In this document: positions 8,325 to 17,266 of the stretch, piece after piece
Numbering within the stretch: the stretch's first letter is position 1
Layout of the letters: each line of letters starts with the position of its first letter
Source: Modestobacter versicolor
GTDB lineage: Bacteria; Actinomycetota; Actinomycetes; Mycobacteriales; Geodermatophilaceae
Direction of reading: 5' to 3'
Assembly: GCF_014195485.1 (NCBI RefSeq)
Contig: NZ_JACIBU010000001.1
Coordinates: 2,480,001-2,544,000 of the forward strand
DNA: 64,000 nt
Made by a program: the position numbers and the translations under genes
The notes under the pieces: generated by a model
What the model saw: the letters and a program-made list of their open reading frames with translations, nothing else
What the model was told of the DNA's origin: nothing
Databases searched by the model: none

Positions 8325-8644
8325 CCGGCCCGGCGGAGACCCAGCCGGCGCGCACCGCGCTGGCCTGGCAGCGCACCGGGCTCAGCGTGCTGGTGGTGGC
8401 CGGGTTGCTGGCGCGGGGCGCCGCCGTCCACGAGGAGCTGCTGCTCGTCGTCCCCACGGCCCTGGTCGCCGTCGCCGGGCTCGCCGTCCTCGGGCTGCTC
8501 GGTCCGCGCCGGCAGCGGGACGCCGAGCGGGCGGCCCGGGCCGGTGCCGACGCCCGGGCACCTCGGGCCGCGGCGCTGCTCACCGGTCTGGTGGTGCTGG
8601 TCGCGGTCTGCGGGCTCGGCGCGGAGCTGGTGCTGCGGGCCTGA
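8321..8644 (+). CDS. DUF202-family membrane protein, second of a pair
   Basis: A 107-residue protein with the matching DUF202 motif TALAWQRTGLSVLVVAGLLARG and three hydrophobic helices. The basic loop PRRQRDAERAARAGADARA should face the cytoplasm. It is translationally coupled to the first DUF202 gene through GTGA, so both are expected in equal amounts and may form a heteromer, as proposed for YidG/YidH-type pairs. It is shorter and more divergent than its partner. Confidence 0.83.
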   Translation: MTGPAETQPARTALAWQRTGLSVLVVAGLLARGAAVHEELLLVVPTALVAVAGLAVLGLLGPRRQRDAERAARAGADARAPRAAALLTGLVVLVAVCGLGAELVLRA

Positions 8645-8697
8645 CCCGCGCCCGGTCCGGTGGTGCGTGCGCCGGCCCGCCGGTGCACCATGCCTGC

Positions 8698-9024
8698 ATG
8701 ATCCGTTCGGCCACCGGCTCGGTCCTGACCATGCTCGCTGCCGCCGTGCGGCTGGTGGCGTCGGTGGTCGGCGGGCTGATCCTGCTCTACGCGGTCTTCG
8801 TGTTCTTCGAGGCGAACCCGGCCAACCCGCTGGTCGAGTTCACCGGTGGCGTCCGCCGCTCGCTGGGCGGGTTCACCGAGGGCCTGTTCAACCCCTCGGA
8901 CCCCAAGATCGCCGAGACGGTGAACACCGCGCTGGCCGCGCTGGTCTGGGTGGTCGGCGGCAACCTGGCGTCCAAGGCGATCACCCGGCTGGCCCCGGCG
9001 GGCAGCGCGAGGTCGAAGGCCTGA
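8698..9024 (+). CDS. Small two-helix membrane protein, unrecognised
   Basis: A 108-residue protein with two hydrophobic segments: VRLVASVVGGLILLYAVFVFF near residues 14-34, and ALAALVWVVGGNLASKAI near 80-97. The loop between them (EANPANPLVEFTGGVRRSLGGFTEGLFNPSDP) is well structured and resembles membrane proteins of actinobacterial cell-envelope neighbourhoods, but I do not recognise a family. The start is the ATG at 8698, six bases after a CACCAT hexamer (leaderless geometry); an earlier in-frame ATG at 8683 is less likely. It ends just before the convergent acyl-CoA synthetase. Confidence 0.65.
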   Translation: MIRSATGSVLTMLAAAVRLVASVVGGLILLYAVFVFFEANPANPLVEFTGGVRRSLGGFTEGLFNPSDPKIAETVNTALAALVWVVGGNLASKAITRLAPAGSARSKA

Positions 9025-9030
9025 CCGGCC

Positions 9031-10686
9031 TCAGGCGTTCCGGATCGCCGCGGCGGACTCCAGGCCCAGCTCGGCCACCGACACCTCGCGCATCTCGACC
9101 TTGCGCACCTTGCCGGTCACCGTCATCGGGAACGCCTCGACGACCTTGAGGTAGCGGGGCACCTTGTAGTGGGCGAGCTTGCCCGCGCAGAACGCCCGCA
9201 GCCCCTCCACCGTCAGCGGCTCGGCGCCCTCGCGCAGCCGCACCCAGGCCATCAGCTCCTCGCCGTACCGCTCGTCCGGGACGCCGATCACCTGGGCGTC
9301 GACGACGTCCGGGTGGGTGTAGAGGAACTCCTCCACCTCGCGCGGGTACACGTTCTCCCCGCCGCGGATGACCATGTCCTTGATCCGCCCGACGATGTTC
9401 AGGTAGCCCTCGGCGTCCATCACCGCCAGGTCGCCGGTGTGCATCCAGCGGGCCCGGTCGAGCACCTCGGCGGTCTTCTCCGGCTCGTCCCAGTAGCCCA
9501 GCATCACCGAGTAGCCGCGGGTGCAGAACTCGCCGGTCTCCCCGCGCGGCACGGTCAGCCCGGTCTCGGGGTTCACCACCTTGACCTCCAGGTGCGGGTG
9601 CACCCGCCCGACGGTGGAGGTGCGCCGGTCCAGGTCGTCGTCGGCACCGGTCTGGGTGGAGACCGGGGAGGTCTCGGTCATGCCGTAGCAGATGGTCACC
9701 TCGGTCATGCCCATCTCGTCGACCACCCGCTTCATCACCTCGACCGGGCAGGGCGAGCCGGCCATGATCCCGGTGCGCAGGCTGGAGAGGTCGTAGTCGG
9801 CGAACCCCGGCAGGGCCAGCTCGGCGATGAACATCGTCGGGACGCCGTACAGCGAGGTGCACCGCTCGTCCTGCACGGCCTGCAGGGTCAGCGCGGGGTC
9901 GAAGCCGGGGGCCGGGATGACCATCGTCGCGCCGTGCGAGGTGCAGCCCAGGTTGCCCATGCCCATGCCGAAGCAGTGGTAGTAGGGCACCGGGATGCAG
10001 ACCCGGTCGGCCTCGGTGTAGCCGCAGCCCTCGCCCACGAAGAACCCGTTGTTGAGCAGGTTGTGGTGGGTGAGCGTGGCGCCCTTGGGGAAGCCCGTCG
10101 TCCCGGACGTGTACTGGATGTTGATCGGGTCGTCGGGTGACAGCTGGGCGGCGCGCTCGTCCAGGAGCGCGTGGTCGGCGGCCCGGCCGTCGGCCAGCAG
10201 CTGCTCCCACTCCGGGTCGCCGAGGAAGACCACGGTGCGCAGCTCCGGGCAGTCCTCGCGCACCTCGTCGACCATCGCCCGGTAGTCGCTGGTCTTGAAC
10301 TGCGGCGCCGCGACCAGCACCGAGATGCCCGCCTGGCGCAGCACGTAGGCCAGCTCGTGGGTGCGGTAGGCCGGGTTGATGTTGACCAGGACGGCGCCGA
10401 GCTTCGCCGTGCCGTACTGGACGAAGACCCACTCGGCGCAGTTGGGCGCCCAGATGCCGACCCGGTCGCCCTTGGCCACCCCGAGGGCGTCGAGGCCGAG
10501 CGCGCACGCGTCGACCTCGGCGACCAGCTCCGGGTAGGTCCAGCGGCGACCCGAGGCGCACTCCACCAGCGCCTCGTGGTCACCCACCCGCGCTGCCGTC
10601 CGATCGAGGTCCGCCCCGATCGTGTCGCCCAGCAGGGGCACCGTGGAGGTGCCGCTGCTGTAGGACGGCAGCGCGGGTGCGATCAC
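9031..10686 (-). CDS. Fatty-acyl-CoA synthetase / AMP-binding enzyme
   Basis: A 551-residue member of the ANL superfamily, close to its usual length. It should activate a carboxylic acid to an acyl-AMP and then to the CoA thioester. Motifs in order: P-loop [11 protein letters not shown] (about 192-202), CYGMTETSP (A5), [10 protein letters not shown] (A7), [20 protein letters not shown] (A8) and the C-terminal catalytic lysine in MTVTGKVRK. The family resemblance is to medium/long-chain FadD-type ligases (AMP-binding protein, FadD35/AtoA-like). The GTG start overlaps the stop of the small upstream gene (GTGA), so the two are coupled. The chain-length specificity cannot be read from sequence. 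Confidence 0.9.
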   Translation of the reverse strand: MIAPALPSYSSGTSTVPLLGDTIGADLDRTAARVGDHEALVECASGRRWTYPELVAEVDACALGLDALGVAKGDRVGIWAPNCAEWVFVQYGTAKLGAVLVNINPAYRTHELAYVLRQAGISVLVAAPQFKTSDYRAMVDEVREDCPELRTVVFLGDPEWEQLLADGRAADHALLDERAAQLSPDDPINIQYTSGTTGFPKGATLTHHNLLNNGFFVGEGCGYTEADRVCIPVPYYHCFGMGMGNLGCTSHGATMVIPAPGFDPALTLQAVQDERCTSLYGVPTMFIAELALPGFADYDLSSLRTGIMAGSPCPVEVMKRVVDEMGMTEVTICYGMTETSPVSTQTGADDDLDRRTSTVGRVHPHLEVKVVNPETGLTVPRGETGEFCTRGYSVMLGYWDEPEKTAEVLDRARWMHTGDLAVMDAEGYLNIVGRIKDMVIRGGENVYPREVEEFLYTHPDVVDAQVIGVPDERYGEELMAWVRLREGAEPLTVEGLRAFCAGKLAHYKVPRYLKVVEAFPMTVTGKVRKVEMREVSVAELGLESAAAIRNA

Positions 10687-10904
10687 CGGTCCTCGCCCGC
10701 CATCAGGCCGGCCCGGTTCGGGCGGTCGGTCGGGTGCGCGTACCGCAGCCGCTCCGGCGGGAGCGGGAAGGCGTGGTCCTCACCGAACGGCGAGAGGCCA
10801 CCGGCCATCTCGCTGACCAGCTCGGTGACCGGCGGGCCGTCGCCCTCCGACGTCCCCCAGGTCGGTTCGACCAGGTGGGCGTGCTTCTCCTTGCGCTTGG
10901 ACAT
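10683..10904 (-). CDS. Conserved small protein coupled to acyl-CoA synthetase
   Basis: A 73-residue hydrophilic protein starting [23 protein letters not shown]. The ATG at 10904 has GGAGG six bases upstream, a strong ribosome site, and the stop overlaps the start of the synthetase. There is no signal peptide or membrane helix. The basic N-terminus followed by an acidic, Pro-rich body is characteristic, but I know no function. The strict coupling suggests a role linked to the ligase or simply translational control of it. Confidence 0.7.
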   Translation of the reverse strand: MSKRKEKHAHLVEPTWGTSEGDGPPVTELVSEMAGGLSPFGEDHAFPLPPERLRYAHPTDRPNRAGLMAGEDR

Positions 10905-11021
10905 CGGGCCTCCATCGGCGGTGCGGTCCCGGGTCAGCTCCCCGGGGTACCTCGGTGCCCATCTTCGCGTGCCGCACGCCTCCGGTGCACGCCGCACTCC
11001 CCGTCGTGTCGCCCGGGCGGG

Positions 11022-11540
11022 TCAGCGGCGGCGGGCGGCCCGGGCTCCGTAGAGGGTGCCGGCCCCGTCGGCGGTGAGCAGCCACTCCTGCTCGGACACC
11101 TCGGCGTACCTGACGTCGGCGCCGTTGAGCTGCTGCACCGCCCGGGTCCGCCACACCGCCGTGGACATCAGCTGCAGCCGCAGCGGCTCGTCGGTGAACT
11201 CGTCGAAGCCCAGCGGTTCGACCTGCAGCACCGCCGGGCCGGCGATCCGCAGCAGCCCGCTGCGCCACTCGGTGCGGGCCAGCGCGGCGGTCCACCGCCG
11301 CACGCGCACCAGCGAGCCGAGCCCGACGACGGTGACGGCGACCCCGCCGGCGACCAGCGCGACGACCATCAGGCCGGCGAACGGCGGGCGGGAGCCGCCG
11401 TTCTCCACGATCCGGACGACGGCCGCCCCCATCAGCAGCCCGAGGACGACGGCGAGCACCCCGCCGGCGAGCCAGCGCAGCGCCCCGGCGCGGAGCGCGT
11501 CGACGGCGGTGCGGGTCTGCGGGTCGTCGAGGGCGGGCAC
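11022..11540 (-). CDS. Two-helix membrane protein, unrecognised
   Basis: A 172-residue protein. Two hydrophobic helices lie at about residues 20-42 (WLAGGVLAVVLGLLMGAAVV) and 53-77 (AGLMVVALVAGGVAVTVVGL). A soluble domain of about 95 residues follows (VRRWTAALARTEWRSGLLRIAG...GFDEFTDEPLRLQLMSTAVWRTRAVQQLNG), ending in a basic ARAARRR tail. The GTG start at 11540 (VPALDDPQTRTAVDALRAG) is a reasonable but weakly supported choice, with no good ribosome site seen. It is divergent from the helicase-associated gene at 11606. No family is recognised. Confidence 0.62.
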   Translation of the reverse strand: MPALDDPQTRTAVDALRAGALRWLAGGVLAVVLGLLMGAAVVRIVENGGSRPPFAGLMVVALVAGGVAVTVVGLGSLVRVRRWTAALARTEWRSGLLRIAGPAVLQVEPLGFDEFTDEPLRLQLMSTAVWRTRAVQQLNGADVRYAEVSEQEWLLTADGAGTLYGARAARRR

Positions 11541-11605
11541 CCGGGGATGGTCCCAGAACCGGCCGCCGGAGCAGCACCACCACCGCCCGACGTAACGTGG
11601 ACCGG

Positions 11606-13864
11606 ATGTCTCCGGACCAGCCCGCCACGCTCGCCGCCTGGCTGCGCACCCGCACCGACGAGCAGCTGGGCGCCCTCCTGGTGGCCCGGCCCGACGTCGC
11701 GCGCCCCGCGCCCTCCGACGTGGTGGGCCTCGCCACCCGCCTCGCGGTCCCCGTCTCGGTCGACCGCGCCCTCGACGAGCTGGACGCCGCGACCCTCCAG
11801 GTGCTCGACGCGGTGCTCCTCTCCCCCACCGACGGCGTGCCCCGCACCGAGCTGCCCGGCCTGCTGCCCGGCGTCCCGGTCGAGGCGATCGACGCCGCCG
11901 TCGAGACGCTGGCGACGCGGGCGCTGCTGTGGGGCGACGACGAGCTGCACGCCCCGGAGCCGGTGCGCCGCGCGGTCCGCTACCCGGCGGGGCTCGGCCG
12001 GCGGGCCGCCGACCTGCGGGTGCCGCTCCCCCGCGACCTCCCCGCCGTCCTGGCCGACCTGGCACCCGACGAGCGCACCGTGCTCGAGCGGCTCAGCGGC
12101 GACCGACCGGTCGGCCACCTGCCCGACAGCACCGCCGGGTCGCTGAGCCCGGCCCGCCGGCTGCTGCAGGCCGGCCTGCTCGCCCGGATCGACGCGGTCA
12201 ACGTCGAGCTGCCCCGCGAGATCGGGCTGGCGCTGCGCGGTGACCAGCCGCTGGGGCCGCCGCGGGTGCGCCCGGAGCCGGAGGTCAGCCGGCGCGAGCC
12301 GGCGGTCGTCGACCGGCAGGCGGCGGGTGCCGCGCTGGAGGTCATCGGCCGGGTCAGCGACGTGCTCACCGCGCTGGAGGAGGAGCCGGCCGGGCTGCTG
12401 CGCAGCGGCGGGCTCGGTGTGCGCGACCAGAAGCGGCTGGCCAAGGAGCTGCACGTCTCCGAGGGCGACATCGCCTTCCTGGTGGAGGTGGCGCACTCCG
12501 CCGGCCTGCTCGACGTCGGTGGAGCCCAGCGCGACGAGTGGCTGCCCACCCGCGCCTACGACGCCTGGCGGGAGCAGGACCTCGCCGACCGGTGGGCCGT
12601 GCTCGCCGACGGCTGGCTGACCAGCGTGCGGCTGATCTCCCTGGTGGGCCAGCGGGACGTGGCCGGCAAGGCGGTCAACGTCCTCTCCCCCGACGTCGTC
12701 CGGCAGACCGCGCCCGTGCTGCGCCGCTCCGCGCTGTCGGTGCTCGCCGAGTTCCCGCCCGGGCAGGGCCTGGTGGCCCCCGAGCTGGTGGCGCTGCTGC
12801 GCTGGCGCACCCCGCGCCGGGCCGACCGGCTGGCCCCGGTGCCCGACCTGCTCGCCGAGGCCGAGCGGCTGGGCGTCGCGGTCAGCGGCGTGCTGAGCAG
12901 CGGCGGGCGCGGCCTGCTGGCCGGCGGCGAGGACGGCGCGGCCGACGGCATGCGGGGTCTGCTGCCCGAGCCGGTCGACCACGTGCTGGCCCAGCCCGAC
13001 CTGTCGCTGATCGCCCCCGGCCCGCTGGTCGCCGACCTGGCCGCCACCCTGGCCGTCGTCGCCGACGTGGAGTCCTCCGGCGGTGCCACGGTGTTCCGGG
13101 TCTCCGACGCCAGCATCCGGCGCTCGCTGGACGCCGGCTGGTCGGCGTCCGACCTGCACGACTTCTTCACCCGCGCCTCGCGCACCCCGGTGCCGCAGGC
13201 GCTGGACTACCTGGTCGACGACGTCGCCCGCCAGCACGGCCGGCTGCGGGTCGGCGCGATCGAGTGCTACGTGCGCTCCGACGACCACGGGCTGGTCTCC
13301 CAGGTGCTCAGCGACCGGCGCACCGCCAACGCGGAGCTGCGCCGGCTGGCCCCCGGCGTGCTGGTCAGCGGCCTGCCGCCGGAGGAGGTGCTGGCGGTGC
13401 TGCGGGCCGCCGGCTACGCCCCGGCCGGCGAGTCCGCGGGCGGTGCGGTGCTGACCCGGCCCGCGGCCCCCGCCCGCGCGGCCGGCCGGCGGCCCACCGG
13501 CTCCACCCCCAGCGGGCCGCGGCCGCTGGCCCCCGGCGACGTCGCCGCGACGGTGCGGGAGATCCGCGCCGGGGACGCCGCGCTCGCCGCCCGCCGCACC
13601 GACCCGGTGCGCCAGGTGCCCGGCGTGACCACCGCGAGCACGTTGGAGCTGCTGTCCCGGGCGGTCCGGGAGAGCCTGCCGGTGTGGCTGGGCTACGTCG
13701 ACGCCCAGGGCAGCGGCAGCCAGCGGATCGTCCAGCCGGTCTCGCTGGTGGGCGGGTTCCTGCAGGGCTTCGACGAGGGCCGCGGCGAGAGCCGGACCTT
13801 CGCCGTCCACCGGATCACCTCGGTCGCGCTGGTCGACGCCGAGGACGCCGCCTCGCCGTCCTGA
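11606..13864 (+). CDS. Helicase-associated XPB/Ssl2-like domain protein with WYL-like C-terminus (Rv0862c-like)
   Basis: A 752-residue protein without Walker motifs. It resembles the actinobacterial helicase_C_3 family (Rv0862c, similar length from memory), which is encoded beside the XPB helicase. Repeated winged-helix-like segments are visible (LGVRDQKRLAKELHVSEGDIAFLVEVAHSAGLL; FRVSDASIRRSLDAGWSASDLHDFF). The last 70 residues (AVRESLPVWLGYVDAQGSGSQR...GGFLQGFDEGRGESRTFAVHRITSV) follow the WYL pattern used to sense nucleic acid or other ligands. The ATG at 11606 lies seven bases after TAACGT (11593-11598), giving a leaderless start; GTG at 11597 would overlap that -10. Function is inferred as a DNA-repair partner of the helicase at 15500. 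Confidence 0.82.
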   Translation: MSPDQPATLAAWLRTRTDEQLGALLVARPDVARPAPSDVVGLATRLAVPVSVDRALDELDAATLQVLDAVLLSPTDGVPRTELPGLLPGVPVEAIDAAVETLATRALLWGDDELHAPEPVRRAVRYPAGLGRRAADLRVPLPRDLPAVLADLAPDERTVLERLSGDRPVGHLPDSTAGSLSPARRLLQAGLLARIDAVNVELPREIGLALRGDQPLGPPRVRPEPEVSRREPAVVDRQAAGAALEVIGRVSDVLTALEEEPAGLLRSGGLGVRDQKRLAKELHVSEGDIAFLVEVAHSAGLLDVGGAQRDEWLPTRAYDAWREQDLADRWAVLADGWLTSVRLISLVGQRDVAGKAVNVLSPDVVRQTAPVLRRSALSVLAEFPPGQGLVAPELVALLRWRTPRRADRLAPVPDLLAEAERLGVAVSGVLSSGGRGLLAGGEDGAADGMRGLLPEPVDHVLAQPDLSLIAPGPLVADLAATLAVVADVESSGGATVFRVSDASIRRSLDAGWSASDLHDFFTRASRTPVPQALDYLVDDVARQHGRLRVGAIECYVRSDDHGLVSQVLSDRRTANAELRRLAPGVLVSGLPPEEVLAVLRAAGYAPAGESAGGAVLTRPAAPARAAGRRPTGSTPSGPRPLAPGDVAATVREIRAGDAALAARRTDPVRQVPGVTTASTLELLSRAVRESLPVWLGYVDAQGSGSQRIVQPVSLVGGFLQGFDEGRGESRTFAVHRITSVALVDAEDAASPS

Positions 13865-13923
13865 TCTCTGTTCCCACGGTCCGCCGGATCCGGGATGATC
13901 TTCGACCAGCTCGGTGTTGCGCG

Positions 13924-13950
13924 AGGCAGTTGGTGCGCGCAACCACTGCC
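13924..13950 (+). promoter_or_regulatory. Hairpin in the cfa leader
   Basis: GGCAGTTGGT pairs with ACCACTGCC across CGCGCA in the 131-nt gap before the cyclopropane synthase, giving a nine- to ten-pair stem. It could be a mild terminator of the helicase-associated gene or a leader structure. No known riboswitch consensus matches. Confidence 0.35.
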
Positions 13951-13995
13951 CGGGAGGACGGGCAGCGCGTCGCGCCCGAGGGCGGAGGTGCAGGG

Positions 13996-15276
13996 ATGGC
14001 AGGCAGGAAGACGGTCGCCGACCGGCTGGCGGAGGCGCTGGGCGCGGTGCTCGGGACGAGCGAGCTGCCGGTGCGGCTGCGCGGCTGGGACGGCTCGATC
14101 GCCGGCCCCGCGGGTGCGCCCGTGGTGGCGGTGCGGTCGCGGCGGGCGCTGCGCCGGATGCTGTGGTCGCCGGGGCAGTTGGGCATCGGCCGGGCCTACG
14201 TCGCCGGCGAGATCGACATGGAGGACGACGTCTTCGCGACGTTCACCGCGCTGCGCACCGACGGCCGGCTGGCCCAGGGCGGCCCGCCGTCCCAGCCGAC
14301 CTGGCGCGACCGGCTGGCGCTGCTGGGCACCGCGCTGCGGCTGGGCGCCATCGGCCCGGAGCCGGCGCCCCCGGCCGAGGAGGCCCCGCTCGGCACCGGG
14401 CACCGGCACTCCCGGGCGCGGGACGCCGCGGCGATCTCGCACCACTACGACGTCAGCAACGACTTCTACTCCCTGGTGCTCGGGCCCTCGATGGTCTACT
14501 CCTGCGCCGTCTGGGCCACCCCGGACACCGGCCTGGACGCCGCCCAGGAGGCCAAGCTCGACCTGGTCTGCCGCAAGCTCGGGCTGGCCCCGGGCTCGCG
14601 GCTGCTCGACGTCGGCTGCGGCTGGGGCTCGATGGCGATCCACGCCGCCCAGCGCTACGGCGCCGAGGTCGTCGGGATCACGCTGTCGGAGGAGCAGGCG
14701 CGGATGGCCCGCAAGCGGGTCGCCGAGGCCGGCCTGACCGACCGGGTCGACATCCGGGTGCAGGACTACCGCGCCGTCGAGGACGAGCCGTTCGACGCGA
14801 TCAGCTCGATCGGCATGGCCGAGCACGTGGGCCGCGCGCAGATGCCCGAGTACGTCGCCCAGCTGACCCGGCTGCTGCGCCCGGGCGGCCGGCTGCTCAA
14901 CCACGCGATCAACTGGAACGCCGGCACCTCGACCTGGAACCCGGACACCTTCATCGCCCGCTACGTCTTCCCCGACGGCGAGCTGCTGGGGCTCGGCGAG
15001 ACCGTCGGGCTGCTGGAGAGCCGGGAGATGGAGGTGCTGGACGTCGAGGCGCTGCGCCAGCACTACGCGCTGACCCTGCGGGCCTGGGTGCAGCGGCTGG
15101 AGGAGAACTGGGACGCCGCGGTCGCCGCGACCAGCGAGGGCCGGGCCCGGGTGTGGCGGCTGTACATGGCCGCGAGCGCGCTGACCTTCGAGTCCGGCGA
15201 GATGGGCGTGAACCAGGTGCTGCTGCAGAAGACCGGCGGCGCGCAGCCGCCGCTGCGCCGCACCGCCTGGACCTGA
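13996..15276 (+). CDS. Cyclopropane-fatty-acyl-phospholipid synthase family methyltransferase
   Basis: A 426-residue SAM-dependent enzyme of the CFA synthase family, expected to add a methylene from SAM across lipid double bonds. The SAM site is LLDVGCGWGSMAIHAAQRYGAEVVGITLS at about residue 204. Family signatures upstream are ISHHYDVSNDFYSLVLGPSMVYSCA, then SSIGMAEHVG and the C-terminal WVQRLEENWDAA...RLYMAASALTFESG. The first 130 residues form the usual N-terminal lipid-binding domain. ATG at 13996 has GGAGG seven bases upstream. It sits between the helicase-associated gene and the XPB helicase on the same strand, an unusual intruder in that pair. Confidence 0.92.
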   Translation: MAGRKTVADRLAEALGAVLGTSELPVRLRGWDGSIAGPAGAPVVAVRSRRALRRMLWSPGQLGIGRAYVAGEIDMEDDVFATFTALRTDGRLAQGGPPSQPTWRDRLALLGTALRLGAIGPEPAPPAEEAPLGTGHRHSRARDAAAISHHYDVSNDFYSLVLGPSMVYSCAVWATPDTGLDAAQEAKLDLVCRKLGLAPGSRLLDVGCGWGSMAIHAAQRYGAEVVGITLSEEQARMARKRVAEAGLTDRVDIRVQDYRAVEDEPFDAISSIGMAEHVGRAQMPEYVAQLTRLLRPGGRLLNHAINWNAGTSTWNPDTFIARYVFPDGELLGLGETVGLLESREMEVLDVEALRQHYALTLRAWVQRLEENWDAAVAATSEGRARVWRLYMAASALTFESGEMGVNQVLLQKTGGAQPPLRRTAWT

Positions 15277-15287
15277 CCCCTCCTCCC

Positions 15288-15373
15288 CCGGAGATGGCCA
15301 TCTCCGGCCTCGTCCTGACCCCGGAGATGGCCATCTTCGGGGCGTCGCGGGCCCCGGAGATGGCCATCTTCGG
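15288..15373. repeat. Three 20-bp palindromes at exact 33-bp period
   Basis: Copies at 15288-15307 (perfect dyad CCGGAGATGG plus its complement), 15321-15340 and 15354-15373 (each with one C-to-T change). The 11-13-bp spacers are unrelated to each other. A 33-bp period is about three helical turns, so all three would face the same side of DNA. They lie about 65-150 bp upstream of the TACCGT -10 candidate (15439-15444) of the XPB helicase and just after the cfa stop. Confidence 0.9.
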
Positions 15374-15499
15374 GCTGCCGGGCCGGCGTGAGGTGGGCTG
15401 CACACCGTCGACCGGAAGGGGACGTCGTCCCGCGGCGTTACCGTGGACAGTCCGCGCGCGACGTCTGCGCCGGAGCCCCCAGCCGAAGGATGCGAACGC

Positions 15500-17185
15500 G
15501 TGAGCGACGGCCCCCTGATCGTCCAGTCCGACAAGACGCTGCTGCTCGAGGTCGACCACCCGCTGTCCAAGGAGTGCCGGGCGGCGATCGCCCCGTTCGC
15601 CGAGCTGGAGCGCTCCCCCGAGCACGTGCACACCTACCGGGTGACGCCGCTGGCGCTGTGGAACGCGCGCGCCGCCGGGCACGACGCCGAGCAGGTGGTC
15701 GACGCGCTGGTCCGGTACTCGCGCTACCCCGTGCCGCACGCCCTGCTGGTCGACGTCGCCGACACGATGGACCGCTACGGCCGGCTGACCCTGGCCAACC
15801 ACCCGGTGCACGGGCTGACGCTGACCAGCACCGACAAGGCCGTGCTGGAGGAGGTCGTCCGCAGCAAGCGGGTGGCCCCGATGCTCGGCGCCCGCATCGA
15901 CGCCGACTCGATCGTCGTCCACCCCTCCGAGCGCGGCCGGCTCAAGCAGGCGCTGCTCAAGGTCGGCTGGCCGGCCGAGGACCTCGCCGGCTACGTCGAC
16001 GGGCAGGCGCACCCGATCGAGCTGGACCAGGCCGACTGGCACCTGCGCGACTACCAGCAGGAGGCCGTCGACGGCTTCTGGGCCGGTGGCTCGGGCGTCG
16101 TCGTGCTGCCCTGCGGTGCGGGCAAGACCCTGGTCGGCGCGGCCGCGATGGCCGAGGCCAAGGCGACCACGCTGATCCTGGTCACCAACACCGTCTCCGG
16201 CCGGCAGTGGAAGCGCGAGCTGATCGCGCGCACGTCGCTGACCGAGGAGGAGATCGGCGAGTACTCCGGGGAGCGCAAGGAGATCCGGCCGGTCACCATC
16301 GCCACCTACCAGGTGATCACCACCCGCCGGAAGGGCGAGTACCGGCACCTGGACCTGTTCGACGCCCAGGACTGGGGCCTGATCGTGTACGACGAGGTCC
16401 ACCTGCTCCCGGCGCCGATCTTCCGGCTCACCGCCGACCTGCAGTCCCGCCGCCGCCTCGGGCTGACCGCGACGCTGGTGCGCGAGGACGGGCGCGAGGA
16501 CGACGTCTTCTCGCTCATCGGGCCCAAGCGCTACGACGCCCCCTGGCGGGACATCGAGGCGCAGGGGTACATCGCGCCGGCCGAGTGCGTCGAGGTGCGG
16601 GTCAGCCTGGACGACGAGGAGCGGATGACCTACGCGGTCGCCGAGCCCGAGGAGCGCTACCGCATCGCGGCGACCGCCCAGTCGAAGCTGCCGGTGATCC
16701 GCCGGGTGCTCGACCGGCACCCCGACGAGCAGAAGCTGGTCATCGGCGCCTACCTCGACCAGCTCGACGAGCTCGGCGTGGCCCTGGACGCCCCGGTGAT
16801 CCAGGGGTCGACGACGAACAAGGAGCGCGAGCGGCTGTTCCAGGCCTTCCGCACCGGCGAGATCAAGACCCTGGTCGTCTCCAAGGTCGCCAACTTCTCC
16901 ATCGACCTGCCCGAGGCCGCGGTCGCGGTGCAGGTGTCCGGGACGTTCGGCTCGCGGCAGGAGGAGGCCCAGCGCCTCGGCCGGGTGCTGCGGCCCAAGG
17001 CCGACGGCCGGCAGGCGCACTTCTACACCGTGGTCTCCCGCGACACCCTGGACAGCGAGTACGCCGCGCACCGGCAGCGCTTCCTGGCCGAGCAGGGCTA
17101 CGCGTACACGATCGTGGACGCCGCCGACCTGGCCGGCCCGGGCGAGGTCAACGGCCCGGACTGGGTGGACGAGCCCGCCGACTGA
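15500..17185 (+). CDS. XPB/ERCC3-type SF2 DNA helicase
   Basis: A 561-residue helicase matching the bacterial XPB/Ercc3 family (Rv0861c, about 542 residues). It should unwind DNA 3'-5' in repair or recombination. An N-terminal helicase_C_3-like domain (1-180) precedes the motor. Motifs: I LPCGAGKT (about 203-210), II YDEVHLL (about 297), III LTATLVRED, IV-V VIGAYLDQLDELG and LVVSKVANFSIDLPEA, VI EAQRLGRVLRP (about 491). The GTG at 15500 has GAAGGA nine bases upstream; a longer reading to 15443 would begin on the -10 hexamer itself. The intergenic palindrome array precedes it. Its partner at 11606 is separated from it only by the cyclopropane synthase. Confidence 0.93.
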   Translation: MSDGPLIVQSDKTLLLEVDHPLSKECRAAIAPFAELERSPEHVHTYRVTPLALWNARAAGHDAEQVVDALVRYSRYPVPHALLVDVADTMDRYGRLTLANHPVHGLTLTSTDKAVLEEVVRSKRVAPMLGARIDADSIVVHPSERGRLKQALLKVGWPAEDLAGYVDGQAHPIELDQADWHLRDYQQEAVDGFWAGGSGVVVLPCGAGKTLVGAAAMAEAKATTLILVTNTVSGRQWKRELIARTSLTEEEIGEYSGERKEIRPVTIATYQVITTRRKGEYRHLDLFDAQDWGLIVYDEVHLLPAPIFRLTADLQSRRRLGLTATLVREDGREDDVFSLIGPKRYDAPWRDIEAQGYIAPAECVEVRVSLDDEERMTYAVAEPEERYRIAATAQSKLPVIRRVLDRHPDEQKLVIGAYLDQLDELGVALDAPVIQGSTTNKERERLFQAFRTGEIKTLVVSKVANFSIDLPEAAVAVQVSGTFGSRQEEAQRLGRVLRPKADGRQAHFYTVVSRDTLDSEYAAHRQRFLAEQGYAYTIVDAADLAGPGEVNGPDWVDEPAD

Positions 17186-17204
17186 GGCCCCGTTTCGCAC
17201 CGAC

Positions 17205-17254
17205 ATGCGCCCCGTTGCTGGGTCCCCGATCGCGGACCCAGCAGCGGGGCGCAT
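17205..17254. terminator. Strong bidirectional terminator hairpin
   Basis: ATGCGCCCCG-TTGCTGGGTCC pairs with its complement across an eight-base loop, a stem of about 21 bp with one mismatch. It lies between the convergent XPB helicase and aminotransferase genes and can serve both. Confidence 0.85.
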
Positions 17255-17266
17255 CTCGTCGTGCGC

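Noticed and set aside
15288..15373. CRISPR array
   Set aside because: Only three copies, palindromic, with 11-13-bp spacers; no cas genes nearby.
15276..15400. Peptide repeat PEMAIFG read through the 33-bp repeats
   Set aside because: The repeat is a multiple of three, so any frame repeats; no start, ribosome site or extended coding context. It is better explained as DNA-level palindromes.
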